57,500 bases of DNA from contig ADNK01002329.1 in the NCBI GenBank assembly GCA_000320545.1, positions 1-57,500 of the forward strand. Reading direction: 5' to 3'. This document shows positions 38,902 to 52,343 of this stretch, piece after piece; the stretch's first letter is position 1, and every line of letters starts with the position of its first letter. Source of the DNA: Bigelowiella natans CCMP2755 (Eukaryota; Cercozoa; Chlorarachniophyceae). The translations under genes were made by a program, and so were the position numbers. The notes under the pieces were generated by a model. That model saw only the letters and a list, made by a program, of their open reading frames with translations. It ran no database searches and had not been told where the DNA came from.

Positions 38902-39350
38902 CTACTTATATGCAGTACTACCCTGAGTTTTCTTCCCTTCGAATGTGACCGACAGTTCTTCTGATACTGCTGCCGATGGTTTCATCTCTGTGGTGCTGCT
39001 GCTACTGCTGGCACCTCTATTACCAGGACCACTGCTCCCCCCTGTATTTCGAGAAAATCTCGAGAGCAATTTGTCAACCTTAAGATCCACGGGGACACCA
39101 CCGATAGTAAAATGCAAATTAGTTGTGAGCTTGTTGGTCACTCCAAACTCCGCACATAATGGCCCTGCCTGCACTCCAAGCCCTACGGAAGCTCCCTTGA
39201 GCGAGTCGTTGAAAAGAGGTCCGAAACTACCACCTGTACTGCTACTACCGCTAGGATACGAGAGATGCTGCTGATAGGGATAATACTGCTGCTGCTGTGA
39301 GCTGTCTCTGCCGGGGATCTGTTCATATGAAAGCAGAAGATGTGTATAGA

Positions 39351-39391
<41 letters not shown>

Positions 39392-40674
39392 AACAAAGAA
39401 GGTACTAAGTACTAATAAAGTGATGATGGGAGGACAAAGGAGCAACGAATTATATTGGACTCAGTATTTCTGATTGAATCCTTTGTTGTCTGTCTCTTTT
39501 GCTACTCTTCATCTTCCTCCTCCTTCCTCTTTTCCCTCTTACCTACTCTACTACTACTACCTTTTTGCCAAGAACAGAATCTACAAAAAAGAAGCCTTTC
39601 ACCTGCCCAGAGGCTGGATAGAATACCTTTTAATACCAATGGTAGTAGTGGTATAAGCAGTGGTAGTAGTAGTAGTACAGTGGTAGTAGTAGTAGAGAGG
39701 GATACACACACACACACACATACAGATACAAACAAACAGCTCAACTCCATTAGGCGACGAATCAGGCAAGTAAAGAAATAGAAGAAAAGAAAAAAATGAC
39801 GAGAGTTAAGTGAGCTGGTACTGATTTAGCACCACCCCCACCGGCACCTGGCCTGTTCCCTTGACCCAACATGATGCAGGACCTATCTCTCCATCCTTAT
39901 AGCCTCTCACCTGCAGCAGCCATTGTCATCATAATTATACACACACACATAAATACACATACATCATCATAGAGTACTCATCACTCCTCCTCCTCGTTCG
40001 ATTGATTTCGTTTTATGTTGTCGTCATCATCATCGTCATCATCATCATTGCCATAACACTATTTATCGCTATGAATCATCATCCATCTCTACCGATTGAC
40101 GACCGCCAAGCCATTGCACCTGTAGCAAAATAAAATGATGAATCTTGAGTACTCACACATACGGAGAGAGGGAGAAATAGAGAGAGATTTACCTGTGAAT
40201 CGATAGGAACAAGAGGCGCCACATGACAATGCAGATTCATCATCGCAGCGACCTATATATGTGTGTGTCAATGAATGAAGGAACGATTATAAATAAAGCG
40301 AATGTTAATAATATGCTTACTATGATATGAGAATGACTTCTTCCAACTACCTCTGAATTTATCGTCGCAGATGAGACAAAATCCGCATAGGCCTTCCAGT
40401 ACTGTGGCGACTATAGCAATCAATATCCATATAAAATTATATAATTTATTCGAAATATGTATATTAGAAGTTGCTAATAAAAATATTGCACTCAAAATTC
40501 TTCCGATTTTCCTTTTTTAAAATGCCATCCTTCGTTATCATTTTCCTCCTCCTTTCGTCGTTCTTTGCAATACTTATAATACCAATCTTACGTTCGATAG
40601 TGGTAGCGATGTGACAAAGCCGTAGGAGTCCGTTCCAAACAGAGATCTGGCGACATAATAATGATGATGATACA

Positions 40675-40705
<31 letters not shown>

Positions 40706-40870
40706 GTGACGATGCTTCACAGAAGAAGAAGAAGAACAAGAAGAAGAAGAAGGAGGAGGAGGCTTGGAGTTAATCCTCTCTCATTTATCATCGGCTTCGC
40801 CATTGCAGAATCATTTAATAGTCACTTGTGAGTAGCATCCAACATAGTACTACTACTGGTACTAAAACTA

Positions 40871-40908
<38 letters not shown>

Positions 40909-42026
40909 AGCACACATGCATATTTTATACCATATCATACATGTACTACTCTTTCTATTCTTTTAGTGTGGTTTTGTGGCCAGCACCTGGTCAATCGGTG
41001 TGGTGGAGTGTAGTCCTGCAAGCGTTGATGACAGTATCCAAGGTTTCAAATGACGATTGATGACCTGAACAATCAATGATGAGAAAGAACTTGAGACAAC
41101 GATGATGACGATGATAAGTGTGAGAGCAATAAGAGTAGCAGCAGCAGCAGATACTTGTAATCGAAGCTGCAATTGATCGTAGTGAGCAGGGTTCTTTTCA
41201 TCTTCTTGTCCTAAGCTCATCTATTAATATGAAACCACCGAAATCACACACAACAATAAAATAAAAATGATGATGATAATAATAATAACGATGTGTCTTG
41301 TATAATATTCTTGTAGTCATATAATCGTTGTCTTGAAGCAATTTATTACCAGTAGCATCACTACCATCATTATCATCATCATCATCAACAACAACAACAC
41401 CAACAGAATACTACCAGCAGATTTCCATTTTGGTCAAGAGCCAAATTATTCCTCCCCTCAGGGAGGGTTTTTGATGATGATGAAGAAGCAGCAGTAGAAG
41501 AAGAAGATTCTGACTTAATGTTTTCGAAGATTGTCCCCCCCCCTTCTCCGCTACTTCGAGCACCCTTTTAATTATAGTGTGCAGCACTTGTTTCAGACAG
41601 TTATAGTCATGTTTGAGTAATGAAGAGGAGTTTTGGCGGCTACGCAGATGATGACGACGTGAATATGCACACACGCACACACACACAGAGCGAGAGAGAG
41701 AGAGAGAGAAATACGTCTTTGAATCTCAATCGAGCTCTTATCTATCTTATTATCATTAACATTTTAGAGTCCACAATATGTTACCTGTAGGGATGATTTA
41801 GCTCCTCCCTCTTCGCTGTCGCCGACATTTTCTTTTGTTTTCTTTCGAGGTGAGAAAGAGGATGAGAAGAGATCCCCTTTCATTAAAGCTCCTAGTGCCC
41901 GCCAATTCTGATGATATCGAGCGAGAAAGATGAAGATACGAATAGTATATATTACTAGATAGTTGAGAAGATGATGCTGATGATGACGTGTAGGGAAAGT
42001 ATAGGTAATTGACCATCACCACGCAC

Positions 42027-42073
<47 letters not shown>

Positions 42074-42120
42074 TACTACTACCTGGATACGAGCGCCTAC
42101 TGCATAACTATACGATGATC

Positions 42121-42159
<39 letters not shown>

Positions 42160-43244
42160 ATTTAACAACATCGTGCAGTCAAAACAGAGCAATGATGATG
42201 ATGATAATGATGATGATGACGATGGCAATGACGATGGCAATGACGATGATAACAATATTATTTGTTACCAAGCATCGGATTTTCCCAGTCTGCCTCAAAT
42301 GAGAAATTTCCTCGACGAGATATACGGGCCTGTAAGTCACACACACACATACACACACACACACACACACATACGCGCGCGCGCGCACATACAAATATTT
42401 TTCATTCAAAAAATAATTTATTTATTTATTTTCGTCTCGATAATACCAAGCATATTCTAACACAGTAGTTTTCAGAGTATGTGCGTGGGTGTATTATATA
42501 TGTTGTGTATGTGTTTGTTTGGGGGAGTGCATAAGTATAATAAGCAGTAGCACCACCATCACCTTAAGGTGTTGATTGAGACCTAAGAAGTTCTGGTCTT
42601 TGAACTTGATATCACCCATTATCTTTCTGGAACCTGCCAACGATGGACGCAAGAAGATGACACATTATAATGTGTTGTTCAATTGTTTCTTCATATTTTG
42701 CTTAATTGAGAGCTTCTGTAACTAATAATATCTCTCCCTTCTTTCATTCGTTGTTAAATTAATATCATTCTAAAATGTCCTCTTCCTCCTCCTCCTCCTC
42801 CTCCTCCTCCTTGATATCATTATTATCATCACTGACTAAAATTAAAAACGAAGGGGGAAGCAAATTCCTCAATTCTGTGTATATCTGTGTATATCTGTGT
42901 ATATTGTGGAGAGTAACAAAATAGCGAATAACGATATTTTTCTTCGTTATTTGCTATCCATCGTGCCCTTTATTCTCTTCTCTCAGCTACAATAACACCA
43001 AGGTCTATTGTGCAGCCAGGGGCAAGTCCAGTGCCTATTATCGTTCCGAGGACATCGAAGACGACGACATTTTATCAACAGAACAACAACAACAACAACA
43101 ATTCAGACAATTATATCATAAAAAAGAGAGATGATATTGTCGAATGAATGACTGTTAGAATGGGCGACATATTGATGAAGAGCACATATTTTCCTAACCG
43201 TTTCGCTCTGGTTCTCTTACTAGCAACATGACCTTGAACAAATT

Positions 43245-43279
<35 letters not shown>

Positions 43280-43907
43280 AATCATCCACCTTTTCATCAT
43301 TGGATGATTGTTCGTTGTTTTTAGTTAGTTGTTGTCCTTATTCTTAATTACTAATAATATCACCAGCACTTCCCTGCTGCTACTTTACCTTATTCTACCA
43401 TTGTTCTTCTTCTTCTCCCTCCTCCTCCTCTTAAATATTCCTATAAGCTAACGAATAGTACAACAATAATGCCGTTGTATCGACGACCATGATTTTGCCT
43501 TCAGAACTGCATGTGATTTGTGGTACAGCCTAAATAATGCACACATGATATCATTATCATTATTAATAATATTACCATTAGAAATAACATCACACCTCCT
43601 CGAAAAGCCCAGAGTTGATGAGATCAGCCCACTTTTCCGGATCTTACAATTGTGGGTATTGGTTAATAATTGGCTACTCATTCTTATTCTTCTTATCAAC
43701 ACTAGGCAATGCAGTAATGATAATAATATTATTAATATCAACGTGTTCTCCAAATCAGGAAATGAGGAAGGAAAATTATTCCAAGGTGTAAGCTAAAACA
43801 CTGATGATACTACTACTACTACAACTACTACAACTGCTACAACTACTACTCTGCATATAGTTACATACATACATCATCGCTTCGTTCTCACTCATCGGTA
43901 TGAAAAA

Positions 43908-43952
<45 letters not shown>

Positions 43953-44323
43953 GATATATTTATAATATGTATTGAATATGTGTGTTATTATTACTATTAT
44001 TATTAAATAATGATACCCCATTTTGTAACCGTCCCTTTCTTCAACCCCAAAGCATCTCTGTGCAGCAAGGAACAAATAATTCTTATATTCTTATCTAAGA
44101 TCAATGCACCGGCAGCTGCAGCAGCAGTATTACTAGCTACTACTTACTACTTAGTACTACTACTGTTAGTATACCGAACGACTCTTGGCTTAGTTCTGCC
44201 CTCGGTCACTTCAAAGAGATCAGATGGTTTCTCAATAACTCCACCATCCTCCTCCTCCTCCTTCTTCTCCTTCACTGTGAGGGAACCAATCATTCGTATG
44301 TTGTGATTACGATGATAAATCCA

Positions 44324-44376
<53 letters not shown>

Positions 44377-45422
44377 TGTTTATCATAAAACGATGTAAAT
44401 GCTGGCATAAATGTCCTAATTCGTTACAGCTAGAAACGAACACCCCTCTCCTCTTGCTAAATAGAATCGTACCTCCTTTCTCATCCAAGGAAGAAGAAGA
44501 AGCCCCCTGAACGACAGACAACAGGGGGGGGGGGGGGAAGAGGAAAAGGAAAAGGGAAATATATAAAACCAACAAGAACACATCATCAGTCAAATGTGTA
44601 TATGTGTTTGTGTGTGTGCGCGCGCGCGCACGCCACATAGCAATGATGGTATATACCCAATCAATGATGTATAGCACCACCTTATCATCATTTTTCATTG
44701 ATGCTGCTGAGGCTGCGATATTGTCTCCTCCTTCTTTCCCCTCCTTCTCCTTTTGCTTGTTCACCCGTTGTTTCTTTTCCTCATTTTCGCGCCGAATCGT
44801 GTCCCAGGACTTGTGATTTAAGAATTTGATCACTACTTCAGGATCATTCGTCTGAGAGAAAGAGGAGGGGGAGGAGAATGAAGATGAGTTGTAGATAAGA
44901 GCAAGAGATGAGTGGTGATTATAAGTAACAGTAGTTGTACGGTTATACTGGTGGAAGGAACCAAACCAACGACGATGGAGAGCATAGATATTAAAGCAGT
45001 AGATGTATTAATTGATCAGTTTAGTGTAGTAGTAAAGCTATTAAGTGTAGTAACATATAAATTATGTATAAATCATCTCATCATATAATCATGTGACGTG
45101 TGAAATATTATTACAATCGATCGATCGATCTATTGATAATTATGAATCATCATATCACCCACCCTAGGTTCTGTCGCCTTGAAGGTCACTGAACCGTTCT
45201 GAATGATACTTCGGCTGCTCACCTACAACATTATTCCAACAACAACATCATCAAAGTAGCAGGATAGAAATTAATATAGTGTCTGTATTAAATTGTGATG
45301 GTGCTTCCTCTCCTTGCCACTCTCCCCCTAATTTTCCAACGCCAACCTGGCAGAATAAGAAACCCTTCTTCGCGTAGTAACCATGAATACCTAGGTTGTG
45401 GTGGTGGTGGTGGTTGCGGAGC

Positions 45423-45457
<35 letters not shown>

Positions 45458-45665
45458 GCTGTGTTTGTTTTCTGTTGCTGCTGCTAGTACGTCTGCTTTT
45501 CTCTTCTTCTTCTTCTTCTTCTTCTTCTGTGTATGATTGGATAAAACCACAACTACATACGAGTCCATTATTATTATTATTTCCATCATAAGTCATCATC
45601 ATCATCCTACTATAGTAGTAACAGACTACTCAGGAGTAATACGGATATTTAGCTGCACTGGAGGC

Positions 45666-45699
<34 letters not shown>

Positions 45700-46199
45700 C
45701 GATGGCTCTAGTTCATTGTTCAAGGAAAAGAAATCATTGGCGTGTTCGCTTTGTAGTATACGAAATTCATACTTCGAGATTCCACATCATTTCTGCTGCT
45801 GGTTTATTGTTTACTATGTGATACATGCAGTGATTCATTACAGTACACATCAGGTTGGTGCTGACGGCCAGTACTAGTACTACTACTACTACTACTACCC
45901 GCAACAAGTCGCTGAAGCGATTCTCCCGTTGGCTTTGTTCCGAGAAAACCTTATCAGAATTATATGATGATGGTTACGATGATGGTAATGAAGATGATGC
46001 AATCTGGACAACGAGAGAAGTAGTCTGTGCCGATAACACACTATAGGGCGAAGATGATACCTGTGAAGACTGCGATATTCATAACAGCTTCTGGCTCTAC
46101 AACATCGGATATGAGCGTAACATTCGACATAATCTGAGGTGAAAAGGACGAGCAGAATGAAGAAGCCATTAGACTACTACTAGTGAACGAATTGTGCAC

Positions 46200-46238
<39 letters not shown>

Positions 46239-46738
46239 CTGAGACGTCGTCCCACTGTGTAATGTTCCATCCACTTGGATTGGTGCTACTAGTGTTTTTG
46301 TTTTCATTGCTGCGTAGTCCATTAGTATCCTTCGTTGTCGGGGGGGAGACACCTGAATGCATAAAAAACAACTCTATCGTAAAAAACACACAACGAAATT
46401 AACTATTCTTTATTATTGCAGCTTATTATATCGTCGTCACTGTCGTCATAGTTCGCTTTCCCGATTTTCATCGTCATACACTAATGATAACAATAATAAT
46501 GCATTTAGTAGTAGTATGATGATGATGATGAATACCAGTCTCCGTGGACCGCCCTTCATCTTCAACGCCTGAAGAAGCGGAAGAGGCACCGAGGCACGTC
46601 GACAGCAGTGCTGCCAATCCAAATTTTAATTTGCGCCCTACTAAACCTTGATCATCATCGTCATCGTCCATACTCTGGCCTATTAGTCAAATAGAACTGT
46701 TAGAATGCTGCTTCCTATTTAAGGAAAGACATAGAGAT

Positions 46739-46782
<44 letters not shown>

Positions 46783-47427
46783 AGAAGAAATGACGACTTT
46801 GTGCGAATATCCGAGGATGTCGTCCTCCGTCTCCTCCTCCCCCTCCTCCTTCATTTTCGTTGCTACATCCACCTGATTGACGCGTAGGAAGAAAATATGG
46901 TTTTTGCTATTCAATTTGAGCGAGCGACAAACATGAGGAGGCACGATTTGCAACCACCATCACCTTGTTGATGATGATGATAACGACGGCGAGGAATCAA
47001 CCCAATGTTTTGGAGTGAAGAGGAGCGTATATCTAATATGTTTCTCGTAAAATCTCCCTTTGTAGCAATGATGCTTTTCCTGCGATGATAGCAGCATCCA
47101 TGAAATTTAAGAAGAAAGATACTAACATTTTCCAGCAGTATTGCAGAAAAAATATCATACCCAAGCCTTACTAATTACACGTCCCGGAACCAATCCCAAC
47201 ACCTACCTTTGAAGGCTGCTCGGTATTCTCGCGATTAGGGCTTTCCTCCCCTCCCGACGGGTGGCGGTCCAGGGAGCAAAGAACAGGGCAACGAACAGGG
47301 CGGATAGAAGAATCAACCGGTTTTTCCATCTCTTGTTTACATCGTCTCGCATGTCGCCTATCCTCATCTTGACGACTCCCCGCCGCGGCAGGAAGTTCGG
47401 GCGCTGTGGCCCGTGGGCAGGAGCCAT
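38902..47427 (-). CDS. Omp85/BamA-family outer-membrane beta-barrel protein (OEP80/Toc75/Sam50-like)
   Basis: Minus strand, many tiny exons. Resolved and in phase: 43642-43596, 43232-43199, 43034-42999, 42633-42563, 42329-42269, 42120-42083, 41907-41785, 41564-41415, 41220-41155, 41015-40987, 40646-40592, 40410-40351, 40252-40193, 40119-40093, 39910-39848, 39626-39603 and 39318-38902. Family marks: POTRA end WADLINSGLFEE then VMLLVREPERN; barrel start FKDQNFLGLNQHLK; the hallmark loop VQWLGGRQS-VRGYKDGE across two exons; C-terminal strands ASVGLGVQAGPL and LHFTIGG, then a Ser-rich extension. Omp85 proteins insert or translocate proteins across outer membranes of mitochondria, plastids and bacteria. 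The proposed first exon (47427-47207) encodes a basic N-terminus and one membrane segment (RLILLSALFVALFF) followed by an Arg/Ser-rich stretch, suggesting plastid routing. Exons between 47200 and 43700 (for example 45230-45170, 44840-44730, 46130-46065) are seen but not fully joined; the N-terminal part could belong to another gene. Confidence 0.75.
44329..44380. repeat. (CT)n-(GT)n microsatellite
   Basis: Intronic array within the Omp85 gene. Similar arrays lie at 42029-42066 (CT), 42125-42157 (GT) and 43911-43947 (TA). Confidence 0.9.
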
Positions 47428-48052
47428 TGTGACTAGACCGTTGATCACCTGGTTCGTTTACGAAATGAGGAAAATGCAGGTAATTTTACTAACTACGACA
47501 TCATCAAATTAGTACCATTTACATGTAGTTCCTTCATGTACGGAAATAATACGGAAACGGAGATCCCGTTTTGATTTGTGATTCAGTGTGATCTAGATCT
47601 ACGAGTAGGAAATGTAGGCCTAGATCTACTACTACTAGATCTAGATCTACTTACTCGTAGCTCGTAGATCTACGAGACTAAGTAAATATCACGACGGACG
47701 ACGGCACTTTTCAATAGTCAACAACTGCATACCATTTGTCGCATTCGATTAATCGCACTATATTTTACTATCCTTCAAATCATCATCATTTATTCTTGTC
47801 GTATTCGATAAATCCCCTACTAATATCTTACACCATGATCCCTTCGAAATGATGCAGAATGGCAACTTTCCCGCGAAAGCAATTCCTGTCTGCTTAGGAT
47901 GATGACGATGATGATGATGATGATGATGAGCGCTGCCTCCTCCTACACGTAAAAGCCCTTGCTGAAATTTTTTTCGAAGAAATCGACCGACCAATACGAC
48001 GGGCTAACCCAAGAAACACCTTGCACTTCCCCCCACCTCCGTCACGGTGACG
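47428..48052. promoter_or_regulatory. Divergent promoter region with AGATCTAGATCT blocks
   Basis: Separates the starts of the Omp85 gene (minus) and the J-domain gene (plus). It carries GATCTAGATCTACGAGTAG at 47590-47608, and TAGATCTAGATCTAC in the cluster 47619-47660, followed by CTCGTAGATCTACGAG, an inverted repeat. A related block stands in the promoter at 53823-53848. Function inferred from position. Confidence 0.45.
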
Positions 48053-49387
48053 ATGAGGACGGGTGTGTCTGCCCCACGTGCTGTATTATCCCTTTTCTTT
48101 CTCTTCACCTTAACCGCAGCATGGCCACAGGCTGATACTATATTTGCGGCCACCACCGAATCTGATGAGGACAGCTCTATCCTATCTACCCGGCACCAAT
48201 CACACCTGCTGCAGCATCATCATCAACACCCCAGTCGTCCGACAACAGCCGTGGAAAGAAGAGCTAGACGTCGAAGAAGACGTAGAATTAAAAAGTTCAT
48301 CAAGGGTGCAAAACGAACAGCAGAAGTGGGATTGAGTTCGGTAGCGCTGAGCGTGCTCATCAGTACATGTCGTAGGTCCAAATACTTCGGTAGAAAGGTA
48401 AGAACAAAAAGGAAGTAGCAATAGTAGTGGAAGGAGAAGAAGAAGAATATGATCATGGTAAAGAAGAAGGCGGGGGGGAATAGAGCAACTAGACAGTCCA
48501 TCATTCAGCCAGTAGCCGCCAAATTGTTTATAATCCCGGACGATGTTGTTTCTCTTCACAACTATCAGATTCTACCGAAGATGAAAAAGGCTGCAAATGC
48601 TGTGCTTTTAACTGTGTTTCACATTGGGGATACCGTACTGGACACAGCTGAATCCACTATTACGCGACTAGTCCCACCAAACATGCGCCAACGATTCCAT
48701 CGTTGTTTCGACAGGAGGAGGCGGTGGCCTTCACGGAACGACAGAAACAAGCCTCCGCCGCCCTACCGAGAAAAATTCAGTCCGTACTCAGAAAATCCTT
48801 CTAGAGAAGGAAGGAAGGGGGATGATGTCATTGCAGAAGCCTCTCTGCTCAAAGTTTTCTGGCAACATACCAAATCAACGCTTGTGGAGTCATTTACGAA
48901 GGTTCAAAAGCAATTCCATGACGGCTCAGATTATGTCTGGTCGCACATAAGTAAAATTTTCTCCAACGATGCATTCTTCAAGGAGCTAAAGAAAGAGCAC
49001 TCTCCTGTCATAGTTCTGAGGTTATACTTACCACTGATACGTAATTGATATGATGATAATGATGATGACAATGGCTATCATTATGATGATGACTGTAATA
49101 ATGAACACAAATGGTCCCCTGGATGATCTTGCGCTTTACCCAATTGTTTATTACTCACAAGGCGCATCTACGAGAAGTTTCCGCCAAAAAACAAAGACCA
49201 TCGATTGAGCCCTCAAGCATACACGACCGATATCTTCTATTCGAGAAAACTACAGAAGACATTGCTAAAAAGAGCACTTTTCCATTATCATCCGGATAAA
49301 AATATCCCCACGAAATACGGGCGACGATGGTCGAAAACGTGCAAGAAGATAACTAGTCTTTTGCTTGGTTATTACAAGGCAATCTAA
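48053..49387 (+). CDS. Secretory-type protein with reduced C-terminal J-domain
   Basis: Exons 48053-48397, 48497-49020 and 49162-49387 (TAA); 1095 nt, 364 residues, in phase. The in-frame GTG six bases earlier is rejected in favour of the ATG at 48053. The N-terminus MRTGVSAPRAVLSLFFLFTL is a clear signal peptide. A His-rich and then an Arg-rich tract (RRARRRRRRRIKKFIKG) follow, then a helical middle part (ILPKMKKAANAVLLTVFHIG) and a basic loop. The end resembles a DnaJ domain: LLKRALFHYHPDKNIP contains the HPD tripeptide that activates Hsp70, followed by a helix. The J-domain is short, with only helices II and III evident. It may be an Hsp70 co-chaperone of the secretory pathway or plastid. 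HPD and signal peptide are seen; the role is inference. Confidence 0.7.
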
Positions 49388-50182
49388 GGAGGTGATTATT
49401 CCGCAACAATGACAATTACGATAAGCATATTGGAACTGCTGTTTTTGATATGAAATAAGTGTCGCGCAAGTTGTTTATTACGCCTGGACACACATGCGTT
49501 TGGTTTGTTTGTGGCATGCATTCAGTGGAATTCACAGCGCTTGCACACGACCGCGCACGCTAATACATGTTCGCCCGTGCAATGCACATGCACAGTTCTA
49601 GAGTTGATCGACCATTATGTGAATTAGCGCGCATCTCAACGTGTACTGTCTGGACTATGAGACCAATGTAATGGATAAGTTCAATGTGTTCGATTGTCAC
49701 TCTAATGTAGCTATGCAAGTGCGGATACAGCACTTAAATTGTACTTGTTTCTTTTCGTGCAAACCGTGTCTATAATTGTTAACTTTGCCATGCTGCATAT
49801 TATACTATGCCCGCTAGCCCGCTTGATATAATATAGTCAACGAATCGCACCTCTTTTAACTAGGAGCTTGCACCCGGGCGCGTGTGTACATCTGCAATGA
49901 TGTCGTAGGCGCCACTGTCATGCATACACGTTGCGCTTAATTCATATTGTGTACAAGGTAGGCTTTCAAGCGCATCGTACTGCGTTAGTGAATATGAATA
50001 GAGCAGAATAGTCGAGATTGTCATCAGTCATTACATTCGTGCACATGTTTTGTGGGTAGCCGTAGCAGGCGTGTCGCATTATCACGTTATCGTGGTAGAC
50101 TATGTCCAGTAGTAGCCATTTGTGTGGTCAGCAGGAATATCAAGTATGCACTATGCTAATATATCATATATTATATGTTACA
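49388..50182. other. Intergenic spacer between convergent genes
   Basis: AT-rich 3' flanks, no microsatellites of note, no coding exon or RNA gene recognised. Confidence 0.7.
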
Positions 50183-52307
50183 TCAGACGGCATACTCCCA
50201 AAGAATGAGTAAGGGTCCCTTTGACGGATTATGTTCGTCTCTTAGTGATAGCTTCTGCAGTCTCTTGAAAGCTGGGTGGCTTTTTATTCGTCCAGAAAGC
50301 TGCGAAATTGGAAACGAACTTCCTTGATCTGAAACATCCTCAGGCTGCATATCATCTTCGATTTTTTGTTCTCCTGCTGCAATTTTGCACGATTCTTCTA
50401 TCATGTAACAAATTCCATCTTCCTCTGCTATTGTCAATGAATGCAGGCTGGTCCAGGGAAATCCAACTCGCTGCGGAAAACTCACAAACTCTCCATAGCC
50501 TTTCTCCCTGTCAGTTAACGAGCGCTCCCTCCCACAATATTCAAAGAATGACACAAAGTATATTCTTCTTCCATAGTAAGGTGTGCTATCTATAGGTATT
50601 TTTTCTTCTATTTGTCTCCAATTACTGCTGTCATAGAACAGCTCCATCGTTCCGTTGTGGTCAAAGCGAATTGTGGTTTGCTTTTGTGGTGTGATACCAA
50701 GCTCAGCATAGCCATAACCATATGCGTCATCTTCGATATCTTGGAGGAGGGCGGCTTTATCCCCTGAACTATTTTGCAAGCCTGGCACGTCGTCTTCCAA
50801 CTCGCTGATGTGAGGCGTTTCTGGCCATTTTGCAAGCCTTGAAGCAAGATCTGAATCACCATCATCATCATCATAATCATTAGATTCATTCTGCCGTTGT
50901 CGCCCTCCATCTACGGCCTGCTTCAACGCCTCCTCAATCATACGCATTTCGCCTTCTTCCTGCGTATTTCTAGCGATATCATCAACACGTTTGTTATTGG
51001 CATCTCGTGTAGCATTAGTTTCTTTTATGTTCTCCATCATCATTTTATCCTCCTCCTCCTCCTCCTCATCGTCCTTAAAATCAGGGGAGAACGTAAGGAC
51101 TTCCAGAGGCGAAGCTTTATCATCCGATATATTTCTTTTTACAAAGATCGGATCCAGTCGTACGTCTCTATTCGCGATTGCAATCACATCTTCCTCATGG
51201 AAGAGTATACGCCGCCGATTTACCGCTATCTGCTGGTGCCGCTGTTGTTGTGTTGTTATTGCTTTTTTCAGAGCCAATCCAAACGATCCAAGCCAAAATA
51301 TATTCGCAACAACTCTTTCACACACCACATTTCCTTCTTCACCTCCTCCTCCCCCTCCTCCTCCTCCTCCCTGTAAATGGCAGTGAAGAGAAACAGCTCG
51401 CTGTAAGACAGTGGTGGTGGTGTTGACACCGTAAGCAGCTGCGAGGACAGCAACCGCAGTATCATGCGGATTATTGCAGGATTGCTGCTCTTGATTGGTT
51501 CGTGTATTGCTTCTAGATAGATACGCTTCTTCCTTAAGCATTGTGAACCATTCGTCTCGAGTCCCTTTAAAGGGGTATGATTTTTTGTTCTGGCCTTCAA
51601 ACAGAGGAGGAGGAGAAGGAGAGCAATTCTCCCTCTTAGTTTCTACTAAAGGCGACGCCACTGGGCGGATATACAGCCCACAATCAATATTAGCACTGTA
51701 TGGAAGTGAACTGCGAATTGAGCGAAGACCACCACCCGTTGAGTTGTTTGTCAGCATGCTATGAAAGATATAAATGTGCAGCAGGAAAAATGAGAAAGGG
51801 GAGGGAAGGAGGAGAAACTTAAAGACTGATATTATTGAATTTAAGTAAAGTGAACACATACAAATGATAAATAGCACATAACCAGTACAAACGTAAATGC
51901 AGTCACGCTGGTATATATTTTCTCTCACCTATACAATAGTATGAGAGTATTTACTGCTTCTTCAATAGCAGCTTTAGCCAGAGCAGGTGGCCTTGTCTCC
52001 ATGGCTGCATGCATGATGTCTTCAAATCCCACAATTCCGTTACCAGCAGTTATCGGAAATATGTTGCACGTGTGAGCGAGATGCACCTGGAAAGCGAACC
52101 TATTGTTGTTGTTGCAAACTACTTTTACAACCAATATCATAGGATATTATCGTTTGAAATATGTAAGATATTATTACTTTGCGCAGCAAAAGATTTGACG
52201 ACGACGACGACGACGACGACGTTGATAAGAAACTAACCATTTATGTTCTATGATGATTGTCGTGTCGCAGAATCACACGACGCTAACGACGAATACGACA
52301 GTTGGTG

Positions 52308-52343
<36 letters not shown>

